The notes under the pieces: generated by a model
The model's database searches: none
What the model saw: only the letters and a program-made list of their open reading frames with translations
Told to the model about the DNA's origin: nothing
Shown here: positions 22,301 through 35,850 of the stretch, in pieces
How the letters are laid out: every line of letters starts with the position of its first letter
How positions within the stretch are numbered: the stretch's first letter is position 1
Made by a program: the position numbers and the translations under genes
Assembly: GCA_963922205.1 (NCBI GenBank)
Contig: CAWUHX010000015.1
Span: 1,178,001-1,242,000 of the forward strand
Origin: Romanomermis culicivorax
Taxonomy: Eukaryota > Nematoda > Enoplea > Mermithida > Mermithidae
Length of the DNA: 64,000 nucleotides
Direction: 5' to 3'

Positions 22301-25300
22301 TCACAGAATCAGTCCTCAATGTCTCAAGTTCTCTCAAACTTCAGCTAATCAAAATTAAGAAGATTAAGTTCAGAAGTTCATCTTTATAGTATGTTGTTTC
22401 CTGCTAGTCGTGAGATCAATACTGGATATTTGACGAGACGAAAGCATTGTCGTCAAAAATTTGAAACTGAACTGTGGCAAACTTAAAAATTAACAAATAA
22501 AAAAACTTTCTGTGAATTTCCGTGACTTATTCGAATGGAAGAATTATTGGAGAGTTGCCACGTCGCGTAATTTCATTTTTTTAAGGCATAGTAGAGCCGA
22601 TCGAGATCGATACGTCAAGATTCTGGAGAAAAATGTCAAACCCGGTATTAAATTTTTGACGTTTTTTGTGTTCTATGCAACGGTGAATGATACTGACAGG
22701 GACTGGAACATTTCATGTATGTAACGTAGCTCGGCTGCGGAACTTTTTATGGGAAGGGTTTTAAATCTCAAAAAAACGAAGGATGGATCATTGAGCGAAA
22801 AGTTTGGAATTAATGCGTCAAAAGTAACAAATAAATAAGTCAAAGTGAGGTGGAAAGTCAATATAAAATTGTGACCGCTGCTTGACCAAAAATGTCTATT
22901 CTGTACCAATAAGTGGACTTCTTCAGCTTTTTCATTCAGCAGATACTGGAGCCAGGGTAGAGGTCGCCAGCCATGGTCGACAGTTTCCAGGAAGATATTC
23001 CTATGCTATTTGTCTTCCAAATGCATCAACAGAATGTTTTTTTATTTGGTTACCAGGAATATTAGATGCTTTTCGATAGCTCTGCGTTGTCCAAATTTGA
23101 AATTTTCTATTTCCATTGCAAATGTTATTTTTTCGTCTTGTGAAGCTTTTGTAATATACCCAAAATTTCTTCTCCCTAGTTCAAAATAATCCTGATTTTT
23201 GACTCGATTTTTGTATTTCGTTTCGATTTTGATTCACATCCAAAGTTCCGATTCTTCTTCATTGTCTGACGAGTAGTCATTGTGGTAAAGAGAAACTTTT
23301 TAGTTTTAGTTTTGATCCTTGTTCATGGTCATTTTTCAACGACGATTGCATAAATCTTCCAGGTCATCAAATTTCGTTAGTTTTGCTCTAAAATACCATT
23401 TTTAAGGTAAAATGGGACAATTCGCTAAACAGGCCGTTTCGCCGATAAATATTTTCAAAAATCCATACGATTATGGTAGAAAATATTCTCTTTGTGTATA
23501 CAGTATTTTTTGAATTTTGATTTTGTAGGTTCCATTTTGCACTACAGCGCTTTCGCCTTCAGTAAAAACGAAACTTTCCTCAGAACTATCGACACGTTGA
23601 AACCGGCCGACATAGGTCAACGTTATTTTCTCAGTCATTTGGACGTGGCCAAAATTAAACATTTCTATCAATGTGCAGGTTGGTAAATTTTACTGTAGTT
23701 TCATTTGAAGAAATATAAATCTTCAAGACGAAAAGATGAAATGGTCTCGAAATTTCACGATGCTAAACATTTCCGGTTGCTGAACTTTCCTACACTAGTG
23801 TCAAAGTACCGGCACAATTTCAGATGTCGAAACGAAACCCAAAACGAGAATAATCAAAGGTGAAGATTTTCTGAAAATTGCGTGTCTTTGTTTGATAAAA
23901 CGCGACGTGTAAATTCGTAGAAGTCAAAGACGCCTCCTGTACCTTCGACTTCGATCTTTGCGATTGGACTCAAGATTACAAACTTGTTCTAGAAGATCGT
24001 CAGTCTTTTACATTGAACGATTCGTTTTCGGACGATTTCGACTTTTTGAAGTTGAATTCGAGCACTTTATTCACGGAATATACGCCGATAAAAGACCACA
24101 CGACGGGCTTTGGTATTTTTTTACTGTAAATTTTAGATGATGTTTTTCATAAGAATAATCTGTTGTAAGAATGAATGGTTTGCTCGAAAGTTGAAGCCGG
24201 AATCGAAACTGCTTTCTGCGTTTAAAAAACAAAAGAAGCTCGATGACTTCTTGAAGTTTTGATTTTGAAATCTGTATTCAAGAAGCAACTTTCAAGTTTA
24301 AAAATCCTGAATGTTAATTAAAGACCTCAAAAAATTTCATATACAGGGTGAGCCAAAAAAGTCGATTGGTATTGACTTCCATAGCTTTCAAATGGGGCAA
24401 GCTTTTTTAATGCGGTTTCCTGCCGTGAATAGATAAAACATCGGGCAAAAAAAGTGCAGAGTTTCAGCCAGATTGGTCGAATATTGACTGACTAGAATAA
24501 AATACTAAACGTGGGTTTTTTTGCAAATAAATTTTGAAAAATTGACGAAAATTGGCAAAACCAACATGTTTTACAACAGAAAAGTACAATAGATCCAGTC
24601 ATGACAACCATGTAACAGCTAAAAACTACAAGAGAGCCATTTTAGTTTGTCCTACTATATGTTAACCAATAATTTTAAACGTTTTTCGATCTGGTCAATG
24701 ACAGAATTGATTCTGCTTTGATTTTGCCTTTTTTTCCAATTTCAAAACAAAAGCTCTTGATTTTGGCGAAATTTTGCCCATATTGAAACAAGAAGTTGAT
24801 GACTTTAAATACAAATCTGGGTGACTTCTAAAGTATTATTGTGTGTAAACAGCTTTACAAAGCTTTTTTTCAAAATACGATAACTTTTACTTAGATTTCA
24901 CAACTTTTAGTTTTTGAAAAATGATCACTTTTACTAAATTTCTGTTTGTACAGTAACCATAAACGGTAGGAGCACAAATTTTGGAGTTTGCAACAAAGAC
25001 AAACAGGGTATTCTAACACAGCAATCAGCATTAAAAAAACTTTATCTGTTCGAAAGTTATGAACATCAGCACCGGTCGCCTTTTTTTGGCCCACCCTGTT
25101 CATCTGGCAAAAGTTTTCACAGTCGATGAGGATTTTATAACTTTTTGACTAATATTTCAGAATGTGAAATTTTTACGGATGCAAGCATTCAAGCAGATTG
25201 ATCACGGAAGTCTAATGTTCTGTATATCGGTATGGAAATTTGAACCACCATCTGGAGGAGATATCGAACCTTTTGTCCCACTTTCCTGATTTGTTAATGT

Positions 25301-27786
25301 GAAACATCGGCGCAGTGATCGAATAATCAGTATAGTATGGTTCTTATAAAATGCTTGTAAGCTGAAAAATGACAAAAATTTATATCGTCATCCAAGTCGT
25401 TTTGATGAAGCTTTTATCATAAGATTTTTTCAGTCATAACCTTTAAATGTTATCTGAAGATACTATCGCATGTTAAATACCGTTTGGCAGCATATCCTAA
25501 AAATTTGCTGTTCACTTTTCAATTTATCGGCATTTAGAGAAAGCTAAGGATACAGATATTGATTATCTTAGAAGCTTGACAAATTTCTCCTTATTAGCCA
25601 AAGCCTCATGTAAATATATCTGAGCATACATATTCTACAGTACACTACCCAATATTCAGAACTAGAGATTTTCTGTTTTCATCTCTGACGCTTCCACCTT
25701 TTCTGAATAAATGAAAGAAAATCGTGCGAGAGTCAGCGATAGAATGTTGTGCAGCGCTGACATTACATAAATCATATGCAATATCGGGATACCTTATTAA
25801 CCCTAGAATGCCCGCGGTCATTTCTCGGTCACGGGTCGTCCGAAAAATGGCAATATCTTGATGAGTTTTCGGTATTTTTAAAAACGGTTTGTTTCAATGA
25901 ATTCTGCTCTCGATTTCGAATCGAATAATATGTCTAACTTTATGATTTGAGAAAAAAAATTTCCTATGTTATAACATGGCGTGGTAAGTTATCCCCTCCC
26001 CCAACTCGAAAAATTGGCAAAAAATTGCGTAAAAATGGCCTTTTTTGGCTATTTTTTTGGGAAATTTTCGAAATTGGTTGGAAAATCTCCGAAAAATTAG
26101 TAGTAGTAGTAGGAAAATGTTGGTCCTATCCAGAATTAAAAAACCGGGACAAGATCTAATACCCCAATCCGGTAGTTAGAGACGGTGTCAAGACTCGTCG
26201 ATGTAACGAATTCTGGTATAAAATCCGACTAGCCTAAAGGGTCATTTATACTTGCCTTTTTCGGCGGAACGGAACGGGACAGAACCGATCGCCAACAGCT
26301 TGAAACGTTCAGCTTGAAAATCCACTTTCGATCGGAGAGGGTAACTGCAATTTTCTAGAAAATGACCGACGGTAACCCCCAACCGAACCAAACGGAACGA
26401 AAATTTCCCTTTCGTTCAGAAACGTGGTGTCGATTTCTTTCCGTTCCATTCCGCCGAAAAAAGGCAAGTATAAATGACCCTTAAGCCTTGGAATTTTACC
26501 CAAGAACAGATCGGTGCTGGATCCGATTTCGGGTTCTTCCTAAGATTATTGTGATTTCTACAGGAGTTAAATTTTTTATTACCTACACAGTTTCAAAGAC
26601 CGAGAAATATCGAACCATTCGTTTTTTTCTGATACGTGATGTAAAGTCATGTAAATTTTGGATCATCTTTCATTCTTTAGTATATATATATATATAATTT
26701 TTGAATGAAGGTTATTTCCTTTTGGCTGCTTCCTACGATCCACGATACTCCGGCGATAGAACGCGGCTCCGGTCGCCGATTTTCGAACCGAACGACAATA
26801 GCGGCCTAATTTGCATAAAATTCTTCTACTATATGAATCCAACGCAAAGTAACGGTATGGCCGGTTATTTGAAAATGTACGTCGTAGCCTACAAAAGTAA
26901 CTATGCCCTTAAGTTGGGCAGAACGAGCAACGAAACAAAAGAAACGTTGATCTGGGCGGCGAATAGCGTCCCCTTGGGTGGGCCAATGTGGCACCGAGCA
27001 GTCAAGGAGATAAGACTTCTGGGTCGTCATCCTATACAAGTGAGTGGTCAAAGATTGAGCTTGTTTTTGCTATCGGTTGTCATAGGTTTGTCTGAAAACG
27101 GCCCGCTTAGAGTGCTACCATACAGTAACCACAGCAGATAAGGTTTCAGTTCTTTGCATTGGATGGATAAATTATTATAGCATCATCTTCCACAACTTAC
27201 TGAATGTTTTGAATTTGAAGATTGGTCGGCGCAGCTGAATTCAAAAAACATCTATTCTTGGAGTTCATGGATCATCTATCTGAAACATTCCAGAAAAATT
27301 CAGTCCGGATCGAAAAATCCTAATTAGATCATAATCTATCAAAATTTGTTTAAATTTAGTTGAAGACTAATTTCGTATTCTTCCAGTTCTGGTTTAATGA
27401 GTATCAAAAATTTTACTCGACTGCACATCAGAACTGATGATTTTAGCCTATATATCAAACTTTTTCGTTGTTGCGATAATATGGTATTTTTTCACCAACA
27501 TTGTATTGCAAAAGCTTTAGCTCAGCCATGAATTTTCAAAAGTGAGAACTTAAGCGTCTTTCGAACCGTTCCTTATTTTTTTGAGCAAATTGTTCAATCC
27601 AGAAATCAATAATAACCCTGACTACAGGAATGTTTTTTAGAGCGACTTTAGTAGCTATGAAATTATTTTTTCTACTTTTAGTTCGTCATAGAAGCAACTA
27701 CCGGTGATGTAGATAACAGCGATATCGCCATTGATGACATTGAGATAACGACAGGCAAATGCGCTGATTCGATTTCCAATTTATGA
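19321..27786 (+). CDS. Astacin family zinc metalloprotease with MAM domain (5' end missing)
   Basis: Secreted or membrane-anchored metzincin endopeptidase; MAM places it near meprin-type architecture. Exons join in phase: 19321-19526 (frame uncertain at its start), 19593-19712, 21708-21830, 22048-22063, 22586-22644, 23529-23678, 23824-23859, 23921-24112, 26711-27039, 27682-27786 (TGA). The propeptide end and mature start read INRWPNNTVPYFIDP. The zinc site HEMMHALGFFHE is assembled from two exons, the second only 16 nt long, and is followed by SRADRDRYV. The Met-turn reads SILHY, with Leu for the usual Met. The MAM domain runs from SCTFDFDLCDWTQD through DHTTGFGYFLL to FVIEATTGDVDNSDIAIDDI, with four cysteines. 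There is no C-terminal membrane segment. An upstream FQGQ could replace the astacin FxGD propeptide switch. The family call is firm; substrate and tissue are unknown. Confidence 0.9.
20273..20841. mobile_element. Mariner-like non-autonomous element in astacin intron
   Basis: Ends CAGGGTGTCTAAAAAA and (inverted) CAGGGTGTCTCAAAAAA, flanked on both sides by TA. The 569-bp element has no transposase frame. It lies in the intron between exons 19593-19712 and 21708-21830. Confidence 0.85.
21916..21956. repeat. Perfect hairpin, 18-bp stem, T5 loop
   Basis: CGAAGCAATGCTCACTCA and its exact complement are separated by five T. It is located about 90 bases upstream of the 16-nt astacin micro-exon, in the same intron. 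It could be a very short MITE-like relic or an RNA structure affecting splicing. A pre-miRNA stem would normally be longer. Confidence 0.85.
24344..25098. mobile_element. Mariner-like non-autonomous element in astacin intron
   Basis: Left end CAGGGTGAGCCAAAAAA is preceded by TA. The right end is the complement of CAGGGTGGGCCAAAAAAA. The right TA is degraded to TT. The element is about 755 bp with no transposase frame, in the intron between MAM exons 23921-24112 and 26711-27039. Confidence 0.8.
26236..26483. mobile_element. MITE family 'AAGG-TTTATACTTGC', copy 2
   Basis: Best-preserved copy. The outer repeats AAGGGTCATTTATACTTGCC and GGCAAGTATAAATGACCCTT are perfect complements, continuing into ttttcggcggaac / gttccattccgccgaaaa. 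It is non-coding and lies inside the large astacin intron. Confidence 0.9.
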
Positions 27787-27789
27787 AAT

Positions 27790-28394
27790 TTGAATTTTTT
27801 ATTCTAGTTTCAATTGTTTATTCTTGTTTCACGAGATTTCATAAAAATTTTATTATTATTTTTGTGATTTTAAAGGGACCGAATCGCATGCGATTTTCAT
27901 AAATAAATTTCACAGGGACTTGGTCAAACTGAATTATGTTTACCATAAAACGGCGAACCGAAAAATCATACTCGGCTGAAAATCTGTGGATTCGAATGTT
28001 GTCAATCGACATTGAGTTTTTACTCGGCCTCCTAAAATCTGAGCAACCTCCCTTAGAACAGACGGTCACAGACATGTGATTTTTGTATAATGTTTGCGAT
28101 ATGGGCAAACATGGGGGTGGCAAAGGTCATTGGGGGTCTTTAATCAAATGGCGCCCAGTTGGGTGTCAAAAACATGCAACAAACGGCCAAAAACATGCAA
28201 AAGCAGGTTCCTCGATGGGTATGCATCCTTAGACATTGATACTTTTACCCATGCATCTGTCAAGTGTCCACTCGAAACGCTTTTCTTCATTTTTTGAAAA
28301 CATTCATTTGGCCAAATTATATGAGTAACGAATGTTGGAGAAAATCCCTCACGTTGGGGTTCAAAAAAATTTTTTTTTGTGAAAAACAGATGTA
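27790..28394. other. No gene recognised
   Basis: Downstream flank of the astacin gene. Short frames on both strands have no domain features. A possible polyadenylation region follows the TGA (AT-rich), but no clear AATAAA is seen close to it. Confidence 0.5.
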
Positions 28395-29650
28395 GTGTTA
28401 TCTGATTATCCTAAGTGTAAGCAAAGGTATTTCCGTGGTCTTATTGGGGAAGATGTTTTCGACTATAGGGAATTCAATGGATGCGGTCACTTTACAAAAA
28501 AATATCCTGGGCGTAAACAAGCGTATTTTCGCGATTTCTTATTGGAACCGCCTTCGACCACAGGGAATTCAATGGACGTGATAATTTTACACATAAAAAA
28601 TATCTCGGGTGTAAACAAGCATACTTTTGTTATTTTTTGGTGGAAGGAATTTCCGGCTACTCGGAATTCAACTGCGGTCACTCTACACAAAAAAATTATT
28701 CAGAGTGTTAACAAGCGTATTTTCGTGATTTCTTGATGCAAGGGACTCCGAGCGCAGGGAGTTCAATGGACGCGATCACTTTACAAAAAAAATTATCCTG
28801 GGCGTAAATAAGCGTATTTTCGTAATTTTGTGGTGATAAGAGTTTTCGATCGCGAGGTATTCAATGGATGCGGTCACCTTACATAAAAGTTATTCTGCGT
28901 GTAAAGCAAGGGTATTTCCGTGGTCTTTTTGAGGAAGGGGCCTTCGTCTATTATAAATTAAATCAATGCGGTAACTTTACACACAAAAAAAATATCCCAG
29001 GTGTAGACAAGCGTGTTATCGTGACTTTTTGGTGGAAGGGGTTTTTGAACGAGGCGAATTCAATGAATGTGATCACTTTACACAAAAAAGTTATTCTGAG
29101 TGTAAACAAGCGGATTTCCGCAAATGTTTGGCAGAAGGGTTTTCGACTGCGCTGAATTCAAGGATGCGGTCACTTTATACGAAAAATCATCTTCAGTGTA
29201 AACAAATGCCTGCTATTTTTAAGTAGAGGGGTTTTCGGCTATGGAGAATTCGATGAATGCAGTCACGTCACTCAAAAAATTATCATAAGTAGTGTAAACA
29301 AACGTATTCCCGCGATTTTCAGGGGAAGAGGTTTCTGACCATGGGGAATTCAATGGACACAGTCACTTTACACAAAAAAATTTTCATTGTGTAAACAAAG
29401 GTATTTCTGCGATTTTTTGGGTTGAGGATTCTTGATCATGAGGAATTCAACAGATATGGTCACTTTACATGCTGTCTACAACGTGTTTTACTATGCAGTT
29501 TGCTTATCTTTTACTTTTACCGAAAGTGAGAATTTGTGTATTCAACATTGTTTTTTACTGGTTCTTTGATGTGAAGATAACCAAATTTAAAACTTCAACG
29601 TGATTCTGTGAAGGTTCTCATGCATGGCTGAGGCCCACTGAAAAGAAGTG
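28395..29650. repeat. 97-bp satellite array, about 11 units, plus tail
   Basis: Units begin at about 28417, 28513, 28610, 28707, 28804, 28901, 28999, 29101, 29198, 29296 and 29390, a period of 96-98 bp. Each holds 'gtaaacaagcgtattttcg', a purine-rich 'ggtggaagg', 'gggaattcaatgg', 'cactttacac' and an A-run. Divergence between units is moderate. The tail after about 29465 is shared with 13000-13160. Confidence 0.9.
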
Positions 29651-32600
29651 GACTAGATTATTAGAAAATGCCCTGATGGATCGGATAAAAGAAGAATATA
29701 CTTGCTTGGATATGTCAGGGGCAAATGACAAAATGTAGATTTCTTTTTGTAATTTTATTTGAAACACACAAAAAACTAATGAATACCTTTTCTGGCAAAA
29801 AACAAGCATGGCGCCATTATGGGAATACGAACAACAACACAACGACAAATGAATTGTAACTACAATATCGATAAAATCAGTAACACGAAAATGTCCAAGT
29901 TATCAGTTGTTTAAAAATATAGAATAATATGATGAAAAAGTAACAACATGGCAAACGCCGAAATTCTAGGATAAACATGAAAAAGGATAAAAGTAAAAGA
30001 AGTTAAAACTCTAGAAGAATTTAGATATTTATATTAAAACTGGTATCGTTAGGTTATGTGGAGGAGGTATTATGGTAGGGGATTACGGTAGTTTAAGGTG
30101 TGGTAAAATTAACCTAGATTTCATTAAAGTTAAGGAAGAATAGGACATTAGGTTGGATATTTTCGTAAGATAGTTTGACTAGGTAGCTTTTGCTAAGATA
30201 AATAGTTAACAGGCACATTGGGGCCAAACCGCATTAGCCAAAGGCTAATGAATCAACCACATATGCTCTGATATAGATTTCGTAGATTTAGGATTAATGT
30301 TTTTACGAAATTTGGTCAATGTTGGAATTTTTGGGTCGGGTGGTGCTAGGAACCAGTGACAGGATTACTAATTACATAGAGAAAGAATAAAAATATAAAA
30401 ACGATTAATTAACGCCAACTACAGTAACCTTTCTATAAAAATTATGCAAAATATTCTAAAACAAATTTCTTCTTTACAGATATTTGCCAAGATAGAAGAA
30501 GGAGTGGACTAGATTTTCGAGAACTTGAATTAAAGTTTGAAAAATCCACTTCTGTAATATTGGATTTTTATTCTTTCTCATTAAAAAATGTTCCATCTCT
30601 GTGGGAAAGTACATTCTGCGGCTGAGTGAATCAGCACACCAACGAACCTTTGATGCACATGAGGTGGGGAACAAACCCTTCCACTGAGACTCTAAATGTC
30701 CCTGACTGGCCTCTGGAAAAAGTCAATTGACTACCCCTGAACCTTTTCAAATTCTAAAAATACATGAAAAAACAGGTTAATTGACAAGAATGGATAAAAA
30801 TTGAAAATTTTCTGGAAAATCCATTTTTTGCTTTTTAACTCTCCTCCTCGAAAATTCTTTCCATGCATGGTTACTTCCAACCATACATGTGCAGCTCTGA
30901 AATTTGAGAGAAGGGTGGTTAGAGAAGGTGTGGATCCTGGTTTTTTGAGATAAAAATCCCGAAAAATTTACTGAAATTTTTTTCCATACAGGAAAAGACT
31001 TCAAATTTCAAAAAGCTGGCGGTACATACTACCATATCCCCCCTCACACATGTACGCTTTCAACTGCACTGAGCTTTAACAGATGAGGAACATCTGAAAT
31101 TCAAAAATAATAATGACATGAACATTGTCTTATGCTATTTTATTTGGAACTTTGGCTGGTTGATCTCACCAGGAATATGAATTTATTTTGAAGCCAAGGA
31201 TGATTTGTAGCAGGTTTAGTTCCGAGAGGTTCAGACCTAGATTTACTTCGTGTTGGGCCGGGGTACGTACACTTCTTGAGAAAAACGCCACCAGGAAAAA
31301 CCACTTCAAAATAAAATACACTCCGAATATTCTAAATTACAAAATCGAAGATTTTACGATTTAAAATATGTGATAAAGGATGGCGGACGGAATGTGTACC
31401 TAAATTATACTAGATAAATAAAACGAGTAACCATTTTTAGTAAGCACGTCAACCCCCCTACCCGTGTGAAAAAGGATAACATGGTAAAAACATGGGTATC
31501 CATGGTTGTAAGGTAAGCAAGAATGTGAAGTAAGGATTAATACAGAAGTGGAGTCAAAAATGACACTACAGCACTTACAAATACGGCATTTTCATTCAAT
31601 GTGTATACTATTTGTTCAATGTGCCATACAATTCAATGCAGAGGTGGATCAAGAAGGACTATAATGCATTAAGATTTCATGGCATAGAGCAGAGCAAGTT
31701 ACCAATCACATTAACAGAGATACAGATGAGTAATTAGCGAATAGTGTATTACAGTAATAAGCTTACTAGTTCTATCCGTGCTGAACTTACTCATAATGGA
31801 TCATTGCATCGATCATGCTAGAATGAATGAATTACAAACAAGAAAACGATTGCCTCTTCACTATTTTTTAAATTCATAAATGAGGACACAGTACATCAAT
31901 TTTAAATGTTGAAATACAAAACTTTTCTCATCGCTGCACTGCGCGCTGAGAGAATTTTTCATTCAGGCCGGTCGTTTTTGTACTTCGACAAATGGGGGTA
32001 ATATACAATGATGCTGAAGCTATTCATTTTCCAATATTTTTGAACTATAGCATGGTTTTTCTCAAATACTATTTTTCATATCAGAGTTGAAAGCAAGTGC
32101 TTCATGCTAAGCAACTCCTTTGGCAGAATACAAACTAACATTCAAATCAAATTTTCGGATAGATCTGCCATTTTTCAACTCATTTTTTAGGCACGCCCAC
32201 GCCTTGAAAAGTCACTATCAAACTTTTTGGGTACCGATATGCACTTAGCAAAGAGCATCTGTTCTGCTTACATTCAAAGAATCAAGGCTCATTTATACTT
32301 GCCTTTTCTGACGGAATGGAATAGATCCTCAACAGCTCGAAACGTTCAGCCTAAAAATTCTTTTCGGATCAGGAAAGCAAACTGCAATTTTGCGGAAAAT
32401 GAAACCTATAATTGAACTGAACGGAACGAATATTCCCTTTCATTGGGTTATGTCCCATCAATTGCATTCGGTTACATCGGAAAAAGCAAGTGTTTCAGGT
32501 GTGAATACATTACCAGCTCATCACCCATGCGGTATCATTACTTCACACCAACTTTTTTTCCAGGAGTGATTTATCAATACTGAATAAGATCTTATGATTA

Positions 32601-34880
32601 TAATAAAAGAAACTCTTTATGGGAAAAAATGCATGCAAACAGTGTTACTTTCAGTCTGTGGATGCCAAGAAATGTGAAGGCCATGCACAAAACCGATTTC
32701 AAGGGGAATAGTTTTTTCATTGTAAAAAATTTTAATCCTGCTGTAATAAAAAATATTTGATCAAACTGATAGTGGACAATCGAAATAGTATCTTCCCTAA
32801 CAATTTCACAGATGACAAAATACTCTTTAGCATTTCATTTCAAAACGAAGAAATTCAAAAAAATTCTACGTGTGTGTGCATCAATCACGATGGTTAACTA
32901 TGTTCAGACAACACACTCCTCATAATCCTTCATGCATGAGGCGGGTATTTGGGGGATATTGACTTCCAGCAGATTTAAATTCAAGCTCAGTAGATTCTTG
33001 ATGAACCCCATCAGATCTGACCACTCCAGCATTGATGATGAAAAGGTAAATGAGCAACAGAAAAGAGAAGGTCGTCGTAAGAGTGAAAATGATGCTATAG
33101 TTCAACACTTTTCTTAAGAACACACTTGATTCCAAAAAAGTTGCATTAAAAGACAATGTCTGAGAAAATTTAGCATCTGATACAGATCTTCTTATAAAAA
33201 ATTTACCACTCCCGAAAATCACAGATTTTCTGTAACTTGAAGCATTAGTTACGAAAATGATTTGCATTTGATCTGAAAATCAGATTTCACGTAGCAACAA
33301 AGGACAAAATAAAATTTTCGATTTCTTCGAATTTTGAAAGACACTTCCGGAACAATGAAACATTGTAAAAGAGGTAAGAACATATAAAAGTCAAAGAACA
33401 TGTAAAACTCTCACTGCAAAACACAAGCAGTTTTTTCTGAGCAAGTTTGACGCTGAAATGAAATCGAAACTGATGTGCAAAAATGAACAGTTTTTCAGAG
33501 ATAAAATTGTAACACTGCAACAAGTTGCTTGTTTCTGGCCACGGGAAGCAAGTGGCTTCCATAAAGATCTAGAAACCTAGCTACTTCCATGCTGAATCAG
33601 ACAATATATGTAAAAGCAGAAGCTATGAATGATCTCATACTATATGACTCAAATTTGCAGATGGAAAGTGATTTATTCCAAACTGATTGCCCTAAAAGCT
33701 TGCGATGCTTTGTTTTTTTATTCATGCCTACTCTACCAATACTTTACTATCATCTAACCTGAAACATAAAATTTCGAGAGAAGTCAACTTTTGATCCAAG
33801 TCAAAATCAAATTCTTAGTCAAAATAAACTTCTATCAACAAATAGTTTGCAGTATTTTGTATATTTAACCCCGTAGAGGTGCATGCCTATATAGCTTGAA
33901 CAATATGCTGCTTGGATGCTAGAAGACTTATCTTTTTGTTATCAAGCAAACACTTTCTATCCCACCTCGGTCCTGGCTAACCTCCAACAAAATTTTTGTA
34001 CTGTACATGTATGCTCAGGATGCTTATGTGACACTTTAGGACGAGAAGCAGCCTCAATGTGTCATGGCAGTTTCCTAATTCAGGGAGCTGAAATCTGACA
34101 GTTAAAGTGACCGAATCAAATCCAGCCGTTGAAATAACACAGTGGCTAAACATTAAAGAAGCCACTGGACTTTCTTCAAATTGACAACTTTTACAAAGAA
34201 AATTTTTGACCGTTTGGCTAATCTACACAACTCTAGTCGTGAAGCAGAGTTTCATATAGAAAAAAGTAAAAAATAAATACTGATGAATGACGTTCCATAA
34301 TAAGTAACTACTGAAAAAATTTTCCAAGTGGACAGTGTCCTTGAAAACATTAAATCTGCTGACCTTTCTATGATATAGGGCTTTTTCTGACAGCAAAAAA
34401 AGTGGCCAACATGAGTCTGATCGAATAGCATTGCTTATCTGGTCTGTCAGAATTTGGCCTTTTTGGGGACTATATATCAAAAGTTGCCTCAAGGTTAGAA
34501 ATAGTGAATTTTATAGAGCACAAGGTCACTTAAAAGGATTGACGATAATAAATTTATAAAAAATCAAGAAAAACGTTCAAACATACGTAACGTAAGAAAA
34601 GAGGACTTCAAAAAAATGCAATCATGGCAGCCATAGCAAGTAGAGCCCATCTTTAGCCGAGTTCCGAAGCATCATTGTTTCAGCTCAAAAAAATATAGGT
34701 CATCACAGCATCGGAATAGACTATTTACTCAAACGTCACCAACTTTCAATCCTGTAAAGGAAAAGAAAAATGTTGTGCAAATACAATTCAAGACAATGTT
34801 GATGGATCCCTTACTGTCACATATATTTTTCAACTTGGACTTTGAAAACTAATGGGTTTTGGCCAGTGGTTTATACTGGT
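29651..34880. other. Long gene-poor stretch; MITE copy at 32284-32490
   Basis: Over 5 kb without a recognisable exon. The only identifiable item is a degenerate third copy of the TTTATACTTGC MITE. Its left end is 'aaggctcatttatacttgcc', and its right end 'atcggaaaaagcaagtgttt' is decayed. Open frames here (for example 32920-33267 minus) have no domain-like content. Confidence 0.55.
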
Positions 34881-35454
34881 GAGTTGTGCGAACAGCTGCA
34901 AGCTGATTTCCTATAATATTCATCAGCTCATGTTGTTTATTAGCTTGTGCATTTCATCAGCTTACTCAGTTTGTACACTTGATTCAGTTCACTCAGTTTA
35001 TCCAGTTTAGTCAACTCAGTCTATTAACTGTTGATATGACAAATGAGATCAGTCAAATCAGTTCGATTAGTCTAGTCTATTCTTTCAATACAATCAGTTC
35101 AATTACCTCACTTTTCAATAGCTAATAAATCAGATATCATTTAGCAATTCGATTCAGTAAGATTACTTAATCGGTCCATTGGTCAAAATGTCTGCTCAAA
35201 CTTTCATCTATCAATGGAATAGTGTGCCTTCAGTTTATTACTCACTCATCATTATCAATATTTTGTTGTACAAGTATTTACATATTTTTCACCTTGGTTT
35301 TCAAATGAAATTTGATGCAAATAACACATCCACTGTGCCTATACTTCATTAATATTGAAATTATTGATCCGTCAGAGTTTCAACAAAGATAACTTTTGAG
35401 ATCAAGAAATCAATTTTGATCATCAGACAGCTGAAACAAGTAATGAGCATACAT

Positions 35455-35850
35455 GTAATTGGGGGGGGGGGGAAGTGCTATGGGAACCCCCCAGAAATCA
35501 TCGACCATATGGCTTGCCATTGGGCAACTGCCCCCCCCAGGATTTTCCAATCCTATGGCTAGCCATAGGGTAGCCCTAGGGACCCCCATACTTTTAGTCG
35601 GAAAAATGTCAATTTTTTTGATGAAAAATGTCAATTTTTGAACAAAAAATGGTCAGAAACTTCAATTTTCTCGGCGCTGCGCATCATAAATACATTTTTT
35701 AGACAAAAATTACTATTTTTCGGACCTTTTTCGTGGAAAAATCGAATTTTTTTTCCTTCAGAGATCCCTCCCCCTAAAATTTTGGGAATCACTGACCCAC
35801 AACCCAAAAAAAGTAGCCCAACCCCCTCTCAGGCCTTGGGGCTCCGTTAC
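35455..35850. repeat. Dispersed repeat with GGCTAGCCAT motifs, copy 1
   Basis: Starts with acatgtaattggggggg, then gaagtgctatggga, atcgaccatatggc, ggctagccat and gggacccccatac, ending in an AT-rich part with the ggcgct...cgc core seen at 4340-4545. It is a direct repeat of 36805-37140. A short relic (gccatatggctagccatatgg) lies near 47515. Confidence 0.85.
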
